This document shows positions 7,047-14,994 of a stretch of DNA of 21,212 bases, one piece after another. Location of the stretch: the NCBI GenBank assembly GCA_002403855.1, contig DHIO01000039.1:72917-94128 (forward strand), written 5' to 3'. The notes under the pieces were generated by a model, which worked only from the letters and a program-made list of their open reading frames with translations, was not told where the DNA came from and did no database searches. A program made the translations under genes and the position numbers. Origin of the DNA: Acidimicrobiia bacterium UBA4744. Its GTDB lineage: Bacteria; Actinomycetota; Acidimicrobiia; Spongiisociales; UBA4744. Each line of letters begins with the position of its first letter. The stretch's first letter is position 1.

Positions 7047-8105
7047 ATGCGAGCCATCCGCAAGACGTCGTTCGGGGCAGGATTCGAGATGGTCGATCGG
7101 CCGCTGCCGCACGTCGGCGAGGACGATGTGCTCATCCAGGTGAAGGCCAGTTCCATCTGCGGAACGGATCTCCACATCTATGAGTGGAACCCCTGGGCCC
7201 AGGATCACGTGAAGCTGCCCCTGACGGTTGGCCATGAGTTGTGTGGAGTAGTAGTCGACAAGGGGATCAACACCGACGGACCAGAGATCGGCCAACTGGT
7301 CTCGGTGGAGTCGCACGTCATCTGCAACCGGTGCAGCTTCTGCCGGACCGGCAAAGGGCACCTCTGCGAGAACACGGAGATTCTCGGTGTGCACCGGGAC
7401 GGTGCGTACGCGGAGTTCGTCGCGGTGCCGGCGATCAATGCCTGGGCGGACCCTCCCGAGATGCCTTACTCGATTGCTTCGCTTCAAGAGAACTTCGGCA
7501 ACGCGGTCCACACCGCTTCCGTTCCCCTGGTGGCCGGCCGGAAGGTGCTGGTCACCGGCTGCGGCCCGGTCGGCGTCATGGCGATTGCGGCCGCCAAGGC
7601 GCTGGGAGCCCGTTCCGTGTACGCAACGGACATCAGCGACTACCGCCTCAGCATGGCGTGGACGATGGGCGCCGATCTGACCATCAACCCCAAAAAGCAA
7701 GACGTGCTCTCGACGGTGATGGACGCGACGGAGAGCGAAGGGGTCGATGTGCTGCTGGAGATGTCGGGGGCACCCAGTGCCATCGACGAAGGGTTCCGGG
7801 CCCTCAAACCTGGTGGCGAGGCGGCGCTGCTGGGCCTCACCTCGGCCGACCTCAGCTTCAACCTCGACGACCACATCATCTTCAAGGGAGCCAGCGTGCA
7901 CGGGATCGTGGGCCGCAAGCTGTGGGACACCTGGTACAAGATGCGCGGCCTGCTTCGGTCCGGTGCCGTTGATCTGGCACCGCTCGTGACGCACCGGTTC
8001 GCTCTCGATGACTTCGAGCGAGCATTCGAACTCATGGCCGCCGGGGAGTGCGGCAAGGTGGTGATGTTCCCCGATCCGGCCGAGGCCGACGGTCCGCTGA
8101 GTTAG
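7047..8105 (+). CDS. tdh: L-threonine 3-dehydrogenase
   Basis: The enzyme oxidises L-threonine to 2-amino-3-ketobutyrate with NAD+. The 352-residue protein is a zinc-dependent medium-chain dehydrogenase. Visible features are catalytic zinc ligands Cys38 (SSICGTD) and His63-Glu64 (GHELCG), the structural zinc cysteines 93, 96, 99 and 107 (CNRCSFCRTGKGHLC), and the nucleotide-binding GCGPVG at 171-176. The LHIYEWNPWAQ stretch and the NFGNAVHTA segment are characteristic of threonine dehydrogenase rather than sorbitol or alcohol dehydrogenases. Only eight bases separate it from kbl, which confirms the pathway. No strong ribosome binding site precedes the ATG at 7047. Confidence 0.95.
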   Translation: MRAIRKTSFGAGFEMVDRPLPHVGEDDVLIQVKASSICGTDLHIYEWNPWAQDHVKLPLTVGHELCGVVVDKGINTDGPEIGQLVSVESHVICNRCSFCRTGKGHLCENTEILGVHRDGAYAEFVAVPAINAWADPPEMPYSIASLQENFGNAVHTASVPLVAGRKVLVTGCGPVGVMAIAAAKALGARSVYATDISDYRLSMAWTMGADLTINPKKQDVLSTVMDATESEGVDVLLEMSGAPSAIDEGFRALKPGGEAALLGLTSADLSFNLDDHIIFKGASVHGIVGRKLWDTWYKMRGLLRSGAVDLAPLVTHRFALDDFERAFELMAAGECGKVVMFPDPAEADGPLS

Positions 8106-8113
8106 GAGACGCC

Positions 8114-9298
8114 ATGGACAAGATCGGATTCCTCGGCGAGCAAATCCGGGAGCTGCGCGACGGCGGCCTCTACAACACCATCCGCCGCATCGACGGCCCG
8201 CAAGGGGCCTGGCTGGTGGTAGACGGCGAGAAGGTGCTCAACTTCTGCTCAAACAACTACCTCGGCCTGGCCAATGACCCGCGCCTCGTCGAAGCTGCCA
8301 AGGCGGCCCTCGATCGCTACGGCATCGGCCCGGGTGCCGTCCGCTCGATTGCCGGCACCATGACGATCCACGACGAGCTCGAGACCAAACTGGCGGCCTT
8401 CAAAGACGTAGGGGCGGCCATCTCGATGCAGTCGGGATTCGTGGCCAACGCCGGGGTGATCCCGGCTCTGGTCGAAAAGGACGACGTCATCGTCACGGAC
8501 GCCCTGAATCATGCCTCCATCATCGACGGAGTGCGGCTGGCCAAGGCGAGCAGGAAGATCTACGCCCATGCCGACGTCTTCGATCTGCGAGTGAAGCTGG
8601 CCGAGGCCCGCGCTGAGGGGGCCCGGCGCGTTCTCATCATCACCGACGGGGTCTTCTCGATGGACGGGGATATCGCCCCGTTGAGCGGAATCGTCGACGC
8701 GGCGGACGAATTCGAGGCCATGGTCATGGTCGACGACGCCCATGGAGAAGGGGTACTCGGGCGAGGCGGGCGCGGGATCGTCGACCACTTCGGGCTCCAC
8801 GGGCGGGTCGAGATCGAGGTCGGCACCATGTCCAAGGCCTTCGGGGTCATGGGTGGCTACGTCGCCGGCCCGCCGGCCCTCGTGGATTGGCTGCGGCAGC
8901 GGTCCCGGCCCTTTCTCTTCTCCTCGGCGGTCACCCCTCCCGACGTGGCGGCCTGCATGGCGTCGGTGGAAATCCTCGCCGAGTCCACCGAACTGGTCGA
9001 TCGGTTGTGGTCCAATGCCCGGTCCTTCAAAGACGCCATGAGCTCAGCCGGGTTCGACATTGGTCACAGCGAGACACCCATCACGCCGGTCATGCTCGGC
9101 GACGAAAAGACCGCTCAGGAGTTCTCGCGTCGATTGTTCGACGAGGAGGCCGTCTTCGCCCAGGCGATCGCCTATCCGACCGTCCCACTGGGTGCCGCCC
9201 GGATCCGGGTGATGATCTCCGCGGCCCATACCGGGAGCGATCTGGAGTTCGGGGCGGCGGCGTTCACCAGAGTGGGGAGAGCACTCGGCGTCATCTGA
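8114..9298 (+). CDS. kbl: glycine C-acetyltransferase (2-amino-3-ketobutyrate CoA ligase)
   Basis: This PLP enzyme cleaves the unstable 2-amino-3-ketobutyrate made by Tdh with CoA to give glycine and acetyl-CoA. The 394-residue protein belongs to the alpha-oxoamine synthase family. Visible features are NFCSNNYLGL near 43-52, His133 (LNHAS) stacking on PLP, VDDAHGEG at 206-213 with the Asp that contacts the pyridine nitrogen, and Lys241 in GTMSKAFG as the Schiff-base lysine. The ATG at 8114 has AGGAGA eight to nine bases upstream, overlapping the end of tdh, so the pair is almost certainly co-transcribed. Adjacency to tdh separates it from the related BioF, HemA and serine palmitoyltransferase. 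Confidence 0.95.
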   Translation: MDKIGFLGEQIRELRDGGLYNTIRRIDGPQGAWLVVDGEKVLNFCSNNYLGLANDPRLVEAAKAALDRYGIGPGAVRSIAGTMTIHDELETKLAAFKDVGAAISMQSGFVANAGVIPALVEKDDVIVTDALNHASIIDGVRLAKASRKIYAHADVFDLRVKLAEARAEGARRVLIITDGVFSMDGDIAPLSGIVDAADEFEAMVMVDDAHGEGVLGRGGRGIVDHFGLHGRVEIEVGTMSKAFGVMGGYVAGPPALVDWLRQRSRPFLFSSAVTPPDVAACMASVEILAESTELVDRLWSNARSFKDAMSSAGFDIGHSETPITPVMLGDEKTAQEFSRRLFDEEAVFAQAIAYPTVPLGAARIRVMISAAHTGSDLEFGAAAFTRVGRALGVI

Positions 9299-9319
9299 GC
9301 CAGGCTCCTCTGCCCTCCG

Positions 9320-10000
9320 CTAGGTGTCCATTGGCCGCGCTTTGGGCTCCAGTCTGCCGACGAGGTAGGCCACGAGTACTACGAGAAAGATCTGGCCGAA
9401 CAGCGTCTCGATCACCACCAATGAGCGTCCGAAGTCCGTGGCGGGAGCGAGATCCCCGTACCCGAGCGTGGAAATGGTCACCACGGAGAAGTAGATGAAG
9501 TCTCCCGTCTGACCCGAGGTGCCGTTGGTGAAGAAAGCCGCCTCGGTCACTCTCGCCGCCGCTCCGAACACGAAAGCGAACGCCAGCGCGATCTGAATGT
9601 ACGCTGCTATTGCCGCTATCACTTGCCGGAAGTCAATGTGCGGTTGCTCGAAGATCCGCCGCACCAGGGTGTACGCCGAGAGTGCGAGTGCCCATGCCAC
9701 CAGCAGCGTTATGCCGGCCAGCACGGCTGCATTCTCCGTGAATCCGCCTGCCACGGCAGCGGCCCCGAACCCGGCGGCGGCAAAGAGGAAGATCCGCATC
9801 CGTTGTGGCGTGACGCCGGTGGCGCGCAAGGTCCCCAGTACTACCAGCATCACGGCCAAGCTGACGATGACTCGAAAGAGCGGCGATTCGGCGGTGTACA
9901 TGGCGAACGCCAAGACGGCGACGAGCAGGACGAGGATCGGTCCATATCGATCGGTGGCGTAGGCGGCGCCTGCACGGGGCGGTCGATCTTCGGACGACAT
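9320..10000 (-). CDS. potassium channel family protein (six-helix, one pore domain)
   Basis: The 226-residue membrane protein has about six hydrophobic segments (roughly 21-36, 41-58, 69-86, 91-110, 127-148 and 192-216). Between the last two lies a pore loop with the potassium selectivity filter TLGYGD (178-183) after FIYFSVVTIS. No cytoplasmic RCK or cyclic-nucleotide domain is present; the protein ends about ten residues after the last helix. The fourth segment is not an arginine-rich voltage sensor, so voltage gating is doubtful. It would allow passive K+ flux across the cytoplasmic membrane. The ATG at 10000 is chosen because the sequence farther upstream in frame looks non-coding. It is convergent with kbl (21 bases between stops) and divergent from the secreted-protein gene. 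Confidence 0.9.
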   Translation of the reverse strand: MSSEDRPPRAGAAYATDRYGPILVLLVAVLAFAMYTAESPLFRVIVSLAVMLVVLGTLRATGVTPQRMRIFLFAAAGFGAAAVAGGFTENAAVLAGITLLVAWALALSAYTLVRRIFEQPHIDFRQVIAAIAAYIQIALAFAFVFGAAARVTEAAFFTNGTSGQTGDFIYFSVVTISTLGYGDLAPATDFGRSLVVIETLFGQIFLVVLVAYLVGRLEPKARPMDT

Positions 10001-10126
10001 GCGCGGAGCGTACCCCTGGGCCGGCCGGTTGCTGCGGCAATCAGGACGGCGGCGGGGGTACCATCCTTCGCCACCTGCGGGAACAGGCGAACGCCTCCAA
10101 CGGTTATCTCCCCTCGAGGAGTCGTC

Positions 10127-10624
10127 ATGCGGTGGAAAGTGCTGATCGCGTCGGTGGCAGCTCTCGGGGCGCTCGTCATGGTGGTGCATCCCGAAGGCTC
10201 GTTTGCGGTGGAGGGCACCCTCATCCTCTGGGACGATTACCCGGGCAAGTCCGGGGGCGAGCGCTGCACCGGGGAGCGAAGCCTGTACCACGACATCAAC
10301 GCCTCGACCCGGGTGACCGTGAAGACGGCCGACGGTCGGGATGTTGCAGGTGCGTCGCTCGGCTCCGGACACATCGCCTCGGCCGCCGATCTCGCCGACC
10401 TCAGCCGAGTCTCCGGTCGGCAAGCGACCGCCGACGAAGTGGCCGCGTTGCTCGCCGACGTCGGGCTCATCCCTTGCCTCTTCAGTTTCCGGTTCGATGT
10501 CGATGCCGGAGCCGACGGTGGGGACGGCTACGTGGTGGTGCTCGGCCGCCGGGGGCAAGTGGCAATGTCGGAGTCGGATCTTCGCAAGCCCGGTGCCGTG
10601 CAGCTTTCCGTCGGTTTGCGGTAG
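10127..10624 (+). CDS. small predicted secreted protein of unknown function
   Basis: The 165-residue protein has a clear signal peptide: Arg/Lys start, hydrophobic core VLIASVAALGALVMVV, and probable cleavage near residue 28 (SFAVEG). The mature part has only two cysteines (in GGERCTGE and LIPCLF), which could form a disulfide, and a regular mix of short beta-prone segments. I recognise no enzyme motif. The ATG at 10127 is supported by GAGGAG six bases upstream. The gene is divergent from the potassium channel and ends one base from the convergent DUF3786 gene. Function not assigned. Confidence 0.8.
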   Translation: MRWKVLIASVAALGALVMVVHPEGSFAVEGTLILWDDYPGKSGGERCTGERSLYHDINASTRVTVKTADGRDVAGASLGSGHIASAADLADLSRVSGRQATADEVAALLADVGLIPCLFSFRFDVDAGADGGDGYVVVLGRRGQVAMSESDLRKPGAVQLSVGLR

Positions 10625-10625
10625 G

Positions 10626-11255
10626 TCAGCGGAGCAGCTTGTCAACGAGCCGGCTACCGAGGATGGCCAGCCCGTCGGTGACCATGTAGTGGGGGGCGTT
10701 GGCGTCGAACAGAATGGAGGCGCGCGACGGAAGGTTGTCGTCGCCGAGCCAATAGACGACCGCCAGGTCCACACGGGGAAGCACCCGGAGCCGGTATCCC
10801 ACATCACCCAGATCCACGGAATACCCCCCCAGGGCTTGACACGCTTCCGCAAACCCCGCCGGTTCCAGTCCCCATTGCCTCGCGAGCCGGTCGGCAGCGT
10901 ATCCCTGGAATGCCTGGTGGTAGAACGCTCCATCGGGCAGTTCGCGAAAACCGATCCAGCGCCCTGCGTCCGGGGTTCCGTCCGCGGTGTGGAGGTAGGT
11001 CAGGATCAGAGCCTGCGTGAATGAGCTCGCCTCCGGCCCGTCCGGGGGACCGACGACGAAGGAGTCGGTGTCGATCGTGTAGGGCTCGAAGAGCATATCC
11101 AGCTCCAGCGTTTTGCCCTTCAGGACCGCCCTGCTCCGACGGGCGATCACGTCCGGGGGCATCCACCGAAGCGCGTCACGAAGGCCGGCCAACCGCGGGA
11201 CCAGACGGTCGATCGATTTCCCGTCCGCCCCGGGACCGGGTTGATCCTGCAACAT
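10626..11255 (-). CDS. DUF3786 domain-containing protein
   Basis: The 209-residue protein matches the DUF3786 pattern as I recall it: a central ILTYLHTADGTPDAGRWIGF segment followed by RELPDG and YHQAF, and a C-terminal block with PRVDLAVVYWLGDDNLP, SILFDANAPHYM and a final helix. It is soluble, with no signal peptide or metal motif. The biochemical role of DUF3786 is not established to my knowledge; other members often sit near corrinoid or C1 genes, which is not the case here. The gene starts 16 bases after the asnA stop on the same strand, so it is probably the second gene of an asnA operon. Confidence 0.82.
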   Translation of the reverse strand: MLQDQPGPGADGKSIDRLVPRLAGLRDALRWMPPDVIARRSRAVLKGKTLELDMLFEPYTIDTDSFVVGPPDGPEASSFTQALILTYLHTADGTPDAGRWIGFRELPDGAFYHQAFQGYAADRLARQWGLEPAGFAEACQALGGYSVDLGDVGYRLRVLPRVDLAVVYWLGDDNLPSRASILFDANAPHYMVTDGLAILGSRLVDKLLR

Positions 11256-11271
11256 CAGCCTGCCGCTTTGC

Positions 11272-12402
11272 CTACTCCAGCACGAAGATGTTCCGTTCGG
11301 CGCAGAGATCCTTGAGGATCTGTGGCCATACGGTGACGCTCACTTCCCCGAGGTGAGCCTTCTTGAGGAGGACCATGTACGTTCGCGACTGACCGATGCC
11401 CCCTCCAATCGAGAGTGGTATCTCATCGTTCATGATCGCCTGGTGATACGGCAAGCTCAGGAAGTCCATCTGGCCGGTGATCTCCAGTTGCTTGACCAGG
11501 GTCTCCTTGGTCACCCGAATTCCCATCGAGGTCAACTCATGGCGACGCTTGGTTACCGGGTTCCAAACGAGGATGTCACCGTTGAGGCCGTGCATCGGGC
11601 GCCCGTCGGCGGAAACGGTGGGAGTGACCCAGTCGTCGTAGTCCGCAGCCCGCATCTCGTGCGGATAGCCGTCCTCGAGCGTCCACCCGATGCCGTAGAT
11701 GAAGACGCCCGGAAACTTCTGCAGCACTTCCGTCTCGCGTTGCTTGCGAGGAAGGTCCGGGTACATTCCCAGGATGTCCTCGGCGTGGAGGAATGTGAGC
11801 TCGTCGGGTAGCTCCGGATAGCGGTCTGTGCGGAGGCCGGGGAACAACTCCATGACATGTTGCTCGGCCCCTTTCACGACGCTCCAGATCTTCTTCACCG
11901 TGTTGGTGAGGTAGTCGAGATTGCGCTCATTGGTCGTGATCGCCTTCTCCCAATCCCACTGGTCCACGTAGGCGCTGTGATCGTGGTCGAGGAAGTAGTC
12001 CTTACGGACCGCCTTCATGTCGGTCAACAGGCCTTCGCCGGGTTCCATGCCGAACTGCTTGAGAGCCACCCGCTTCCACTTCGTGGCAGCCTGGACGACC
12101 TGGGCGTCGACCGGGTGTTGGTCGTAATCGTTGGAGATATGGAACTGGATGGGGGTGCGCGATCCGTCGCGATCGAGGTAGTCGTTGACCCCGCTGGAGA
12201 CGTCGACGATGAGCGGCACCTGCACCATCATCAGATTGAGTTCCCGGGCGAGATTCTCCTCGATGTATTTCTTGGCGGCGAAGAGAGCCTGCATGGTTTC
12301 CTTGCGATCGAGGAGCGACCGGTAGCCGTCGGGTAAGACTTCGGCGAGATCGTCGTAGTTGCCGATTCCGGGTCCGGCCAGGTCGGCCTGCTTGTCGGGC
12401 AT
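11272..12402 (-). CDS. asnA: aspartate-ammonia ligase (asparagine synthetase A)
   Basis: AsnA makes asparagine from aspartate, ammonia and ATP through an aspartyl-AMP intermediate, and is related to the catalytic core of class II aspartyl-tRNA synthetases. The 376-residue protein shows the family segments MMVQVPLIVDVSSGVNDYL, IQFHISNDYDQHPVDAQVVQ, YFLDHDHSAYVDQWDWEK and the C-terminal SIGGGIGQSRTYMVLL, where GIGQSR carries the class II motif 3 arginine. It is somewhat longer than the E. coli enzyme (about 330 residues). The ATG at 12402 is set by GGAGG five bases upstream. It is followed by the DUF3786 gene. An asparaginase is encoded about 5 kb away, so the window holds both directions of asparagine metabolism. 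Confidence 0.95.
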   Translation of the reverse strand: MPDKQADLAGPGIGNYDDLAEVLPDGYRSLLDRKETMQALFAAKKYIEENLARELNLMMVQVPLIVDVSSGVNDYLDRDGSRTPIQFHISNDYDQHPVDAQVVQAATKWKRVALKQFGMEPGEGLLTDMKAVRKDYFLDHDHSAYVDQWDWEKAITTNERNLDYLTNTVKKIWSVVKGAEQHVMELFPGLRTDRYPELPDELTFLHAEDILGMYPDLPRKQRETEVLQKFPGVFIYGIGWTLEDGYPHEMRAADYDDWVTPTVSADGRPMHGLNGDILVWNPVTKRRHELTSMGIRVTKETLVKQLEITGQMDFLSLPYHQAIMNDEIPLSIGGGIGQSRTYMVLLKKAHLGEVSVTVWPQILKDLCAERNIFVLE

Positions 12403-12550
12403 GCTGCCTCCGATCGTGGTCGAGCCTCGCCGTCGAACATACCCGTCCCATCTCCGGTTGTGGAGGGCCGGATGGCCCATTGCTGGTGGCCGATTGCCCT
12501 CGAGCAGAAAATCGACCGAAACAGCACCGGCCGAGGAGTAGCTTGATGAT

Positions 12551-13144
12551 ATGACCGGTGTATATGCATTTGCAGCCATAGTCGGCTGGCCCTTCCTTCT
12601 CTTCTTCGTCTTCTTCGGGGGAGACGAGGGAGAATTCGATGCGGACGTCGACCTCGATGCGGACGTCGACCTCGATGCCGATCTCGATGCCGCCGGAGGA
12701 GCCGGGGGAGGCATCGCAGCGGCGATGCTTTCCCTGCTGTCGTTCCGGTCGATCGTGTTCTTTCTGGCGTTCTTCGGTGCCACCGGGCTGGTTCTCGATG
12801 CCCTGGACACGGGTGCTGCGGTCGTCCTCATCCTGGCGATCGGCCTGGGACTTTTCGCCGCCTTCTTCAACAACCGTGTGTTCCGCTATTTGAAGACCTC
12901 TTCGGTCGGGGTCGATGTGGGTGATCAGGATTTGAGCGGAGCAGTGGGCCGGGTCACGGTTCCGATTTCGGTGGAGTCGAAGGGTCGAATCACCTGCGAG
13001 GTCGAAGGTCAGACGATCAACTTGACGGCCGTCCCTTTCGACACCCGCGAAGAAGGGGAGTTCGGTGTCGGCGAGTCGGTTGTGGTCGTGGAAGTCGACG
13101 ACGGCACCGCTCGGGTGTCGTCGTTTCGAGAGCTTTCTAGCTGA
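12551..13144 (+). CDS. YqiJ-like (DUF1449/NfeD-type) membrane protein with OB-fold
   Basis: The 197-residue protein has a transmembrane helix at about 5-22, an acidic repeat DADVDLDADVDLDADLDA at 30-47, two more helices at about 65-85 and 88-107, and a soluble C-terminal beta-rich domain (about 127-193) resembling the OB-fold of NfeD/YqiJ proteins. Such proteins are encoded next to flotillin-type SPFH proteins, as here (11 bases to the next gene), and are thought to act with them in membrane microdomain organisation. The ATG at 12551 has GAGGAG 12 bases upstream, which is long but the only good option in frame. The gene is divergent from asnA. Confidence 0.85.
   Translation: MTGVYAFAAIVGWPFLLFFVFFGGDEGEFDADVDLDADVDLDADLDAAGGAGGGIAAAMLSLLSFRSIVFFLAFFGATGLVLDALDTGAAVVLILAIGLGLFAAFFNNRVFRYLKTSSVGVDVGDQDLSGAVGRVTVPISVESKGRITCEVEGQTINLTAVPFDTREEGEFGVGESVVVVEVDDGTARVSSFRELSS
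12638..12691 (+). repeat. 18-bp in-frame tandem repeat encoding an Asp-rich segment
   Basis: GATGCGGACGTCGACCTC occurs twice exactly (12638-12655, 12656-12673), followed by a diverged third unit (12674-12691). The unit encodes DADVDL, so the copies produce alternating Asp residues between membrane helices 1 and 2 of the YqiJ-like protein. Exact repetition at DNA level indicates recent unit duplication and possible copy-number variation. Confidence 0.85.
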
Positions 13145-13155
13145 AAGGTTGGAAC

Positions 13156-14430
13156 ATGGACGTAGTCATTACCGTGGCCGTAATCCTGGTCCTGGCGATT
13201 GCGCTGGTGCTCATCAGCGTCCGGGCCTTCATCGTGATCTGCCCACCCAACCTGGTGGCGGTCATTTCCGGCCGGGGCCGGGAGGGGGCCTCCGGCTACC
13301 GCGTCCTGCGGGGAGGAAGGACGCTCCGCATCCCGTTGCTCGAGAAGGTCGACTGGATGGAGCTCAACACGATTGCTCTCGACGTCATGGTGCAGAACGC
13401 CTACTCGAAGGGTGCCATCCCTCTATCGGTGCAGGCAGTCGGAGACGTCAAGATCTCCAGTCGTGATGGCGTTCTCGACAACGCCATCGAGCGCTTCTTG
13501 GGCCGACCGATCGAGTACGTGCAGAAGATCGCCAAGGAGACCCTCGAGGCCAACCTGCGAGGGGTGCTCGCCACGCTCACTCCAGAGGAAGTCAACGAGG
13601 ATCGGCTGAAGTTCGCTCAGACGTTGATCGACGAGGCGGACGACGACATGCGGACCCTGGGCTTGGACCTGGATGTCTTGAAGATTCAGAACGTGACGGA
13701 CGAGGTCGACTACCTCGATTCGGTGGGACGTCGGCGGACCGCGCAGGTCATCAAGGAAGCCCGGGTGGCCGAGGCCGAACGCAAGACTGAAGCGGAAGAG
13801 GCCGAGGCGGAGGCACGTCGTCGCGCCGAGATTGCCAAAGTCAACGCCGATCTCGTGATTGTCGAGCGGGAAAACGCGCTGCGGGTCAAGGAAGCCGAAC
13901 TCGAAGCCTTGGCGATTGCCAAGGAAAGGGAGGCGGAGGTAGCCGGCGAGAAGGCCAAGGCCGTTGCCGAGCAAGCCCTCGAAGCTGAGCGGATCGAGTT
14001 GCAGAAGCGACGTCTGGAGGCCGATGTGATCACGCCGGCCCGCGCCGACAGGGAGGCGAAGGAGCTACGGGCCAAGGGCGACGCGGCCAAGATCATCGAG
14101 GACGGCGCAGCTCAAGTCGAGGTGTTCAAGCGGATGGTCGATCAGTACCAGGAGGCCGGTGAGGATGCCGAGCGCATCTTTGTGTTGAACATACTTCCGG
14201 AGCTCGTCGGCCGGATCGTCGATACCGTCAAGGGCGTAGGGATAGACAAGGTGACCGTCATCGATTCCGGCAACGGATCCTCGGGCATCCCGGACGTGAT
14301 GAGTCAACTGCCGGCCGCCGTGATCAAGCTGACCGAACAGATCGAGACTGCCACCGGAATCAACATCCTCAGCGGCCTGGCCGCCCCGCAGCCGACGATG
14401 GAAGCCCAGGGGGAAATCACCACGTCGTGA
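13156..14430 (+). CDS. flotillin-like SPFH domain protein
   Basis: The 424-residue protein has an N-terminal membrane segment (about 3-22), an SPFH/PHB domain to about 190 (CPPNLVAVISGR, YRVLRGGRTLRIPLLEKVDWM, RFLGRPIEYVQKIAKETLEANLR) and a long Ala/Glu-rich coiled coil (about 190-320, many KEAEAEA-type heptads). It ends in a flotillin-like C-terminal region (VFKRMVDQYQEAGEDAERIF and LPELVGRIVDTVKG). Flotillins oligomerise at the cytoplasmic membrane and scaffold protein complexes. It is shorter than E. coli YqiK but keeps the same domain order. Immediate linkage to the YqiJ-like gene supports the classic YqiJ-YqiK pair. AAAGGTTGGA precedes the ATG at 13156. Confidence 0.93.
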   Translation: MDVVITVAVILVLAIALVLISVRAFIVICPPNLVAVISGRGREGASGYRVLRGGRTLRIPLLEKVDWMELNTIALDVMVQNAYSKGAIPLSVQAVGDVKISSRDGVLDNAIERFLGRPIEYVQKIAKETLEANLRGVLATLTPEEVNEDRLKFAQTLIDEADDDMRTLGLDLDVLKIQNVTDEVDYLDSVGRRRTAQVIKEARVAEAERKTEAEEAEAEARRRAEIAKVNADLVIVERENALRVKEAELEALAIAKEREAEVAGEKAKAVAEQALEAERIELQKRRLEADVITPARADREAKELRAKGDAAKIIEDGAAQVEVFKRMVDQYQEAGEDAERIFVLNILPELVGRIVDTVKGVGIDKVTVIDSGNGSSGIPDVMSQLPAAVIKLTEQIETATGINILSGLAAPQPTMEAQGEITTS

Positions 14431-14506
14431 GCGTCCGTCCGATCGGCCCGGGCATTCCGGACGGTATCGGCCGCCGGCACCCACCTGCGTCATCGCCTGG
14501 GGTGGG

Positions 14507-14905
14507 CTATCCGGGCGAGCGAGAGTTGCGGGCCTCCGAATCCCGCAATGCCTGGTCAACCAGATCGACGGCCACCGCCGGCCGAATCCCGAACCGGACG
14601 GCCGTCTGTGCATACGACCTAGCCAGTTCCGCAAGTTGACGTTGATGGCGGGCGCGGTCCCCTTTCGGGTCCGATACGAACGTTCCGTGACGGCCGCGGG
14701 TGTCGACCAGGCCGCACGCTTCGAGTTCCCGGTAGGCGCGGGCGACCGTGCCGGGAGCAAGCCCGAGGCGTTCGGCCAGGTTTCGGACGGCAGGCAACCG
14801 GGCTCCTACCGGAAGCCGCCCGGAGCCGACGGCAGCCTCGATCTGAGACCGCACCTGCAGGAAGGGCGGATCGGCGTCATCGCGGTCGATGAGGATTCTC
14901 AGCAT
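14507..14905 (-). CDS. GntR-family transcriptional regulator, YtrA type
   Basis: The 132-residue protein consists of the GntR winged helix (about 10-78: PPFLQVRSQIEAAVGSGRL, LPAVRNLAERLGLAPGTVARAYRELEACGLV, TRGRHGTFV) and a short C-terminal helical tail (about 85-125) for dimerisation. The lack of a large effector domain marks the YtrA subfamily, whose members usually repress adjacent transporter or membrane-protein genes. The ATG at 14905 is chosen because homology starts there. A longer in-frame start would translate the heptad repeats upstream and is unlikely. The gene is divergent from the MoaD-membrane fusion gene (89 bases between starts), a natural regulatory target (inference). Confidence 0.9.
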   Translation of the reverse strand: MLRILIDRDDADPPFLQVRSQIEAAVGSGRLPVGARLPAVRNLAERLGLAPGTVARAYRELEACGLVDTRGRHGTFVSDPKGDRARHQRQLAELARSYAQTAVRFGIRPAVAVDLVDQALRDSEARNSRSPG

Positions 14906-14910
14906 GGGGA

Positions 14911-14945
14911 GAGTCTCAAGTCTCACGTCTCGAGTTTCAAGTTCG
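14911..14945. repeat. degenerate heptanucleotide tandem repeat
   Basis: Five 7-base units in register: GAGTCTC, AAGTCTC, ACGTCTC, GAGTTTC, AAGTTCG. The array lies just upstream of the gntR start, between the divergent gntR and MoaD-fusion genes. The unit GAGTTTC also occurs twice in tandem at 5106-5119, in another divergent intergenic region, so it may be a dispersed repeat family of this genome. Confidence 0.6.
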
Positions 14946-14994
14946 GTTCGGAACCTGGGACTCGCAACTATCTCAGCCATTAACCTCATCATCC

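Noticed and set aside
5972..7183. 403-codon plus-strand open frame opposite the SDR gene
   Set aside because: It runs antisense to the SDR and into the start of tdh, and has no recognisable domain.
10010..10061. GTACCCC/GGGGTAC inverted repeat between the channel and secreted-protein genes
   Set aside because: A 7-bp repeat with a 38-base spacer in GC-rich DNA is expected by chance, and it does not align with a convincing promoter.
10001..10933. N-terminal extension of the potassium channel frame
   Set aside because: It would run antisense to the secreted-protein gene and into the DUF3786 coding region. The channel homology begins after the ATG at 10000.
12403..12873. N-terminal extension of AsnA
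   Set aside because: The extension is low-complexity Ser/Arg/Pro sequence antisense to the YqiJ-like gene. A good ribosome binding site supports the ATG at 12402.
14435..14464. CCGTCCG/CGGACGG hairpin after the flotillin gene as a terminator
   Set aside because: The stem is short with a 16-base loop and no T-run. It could contribute to termination, but the evidence is too weak for a feature.
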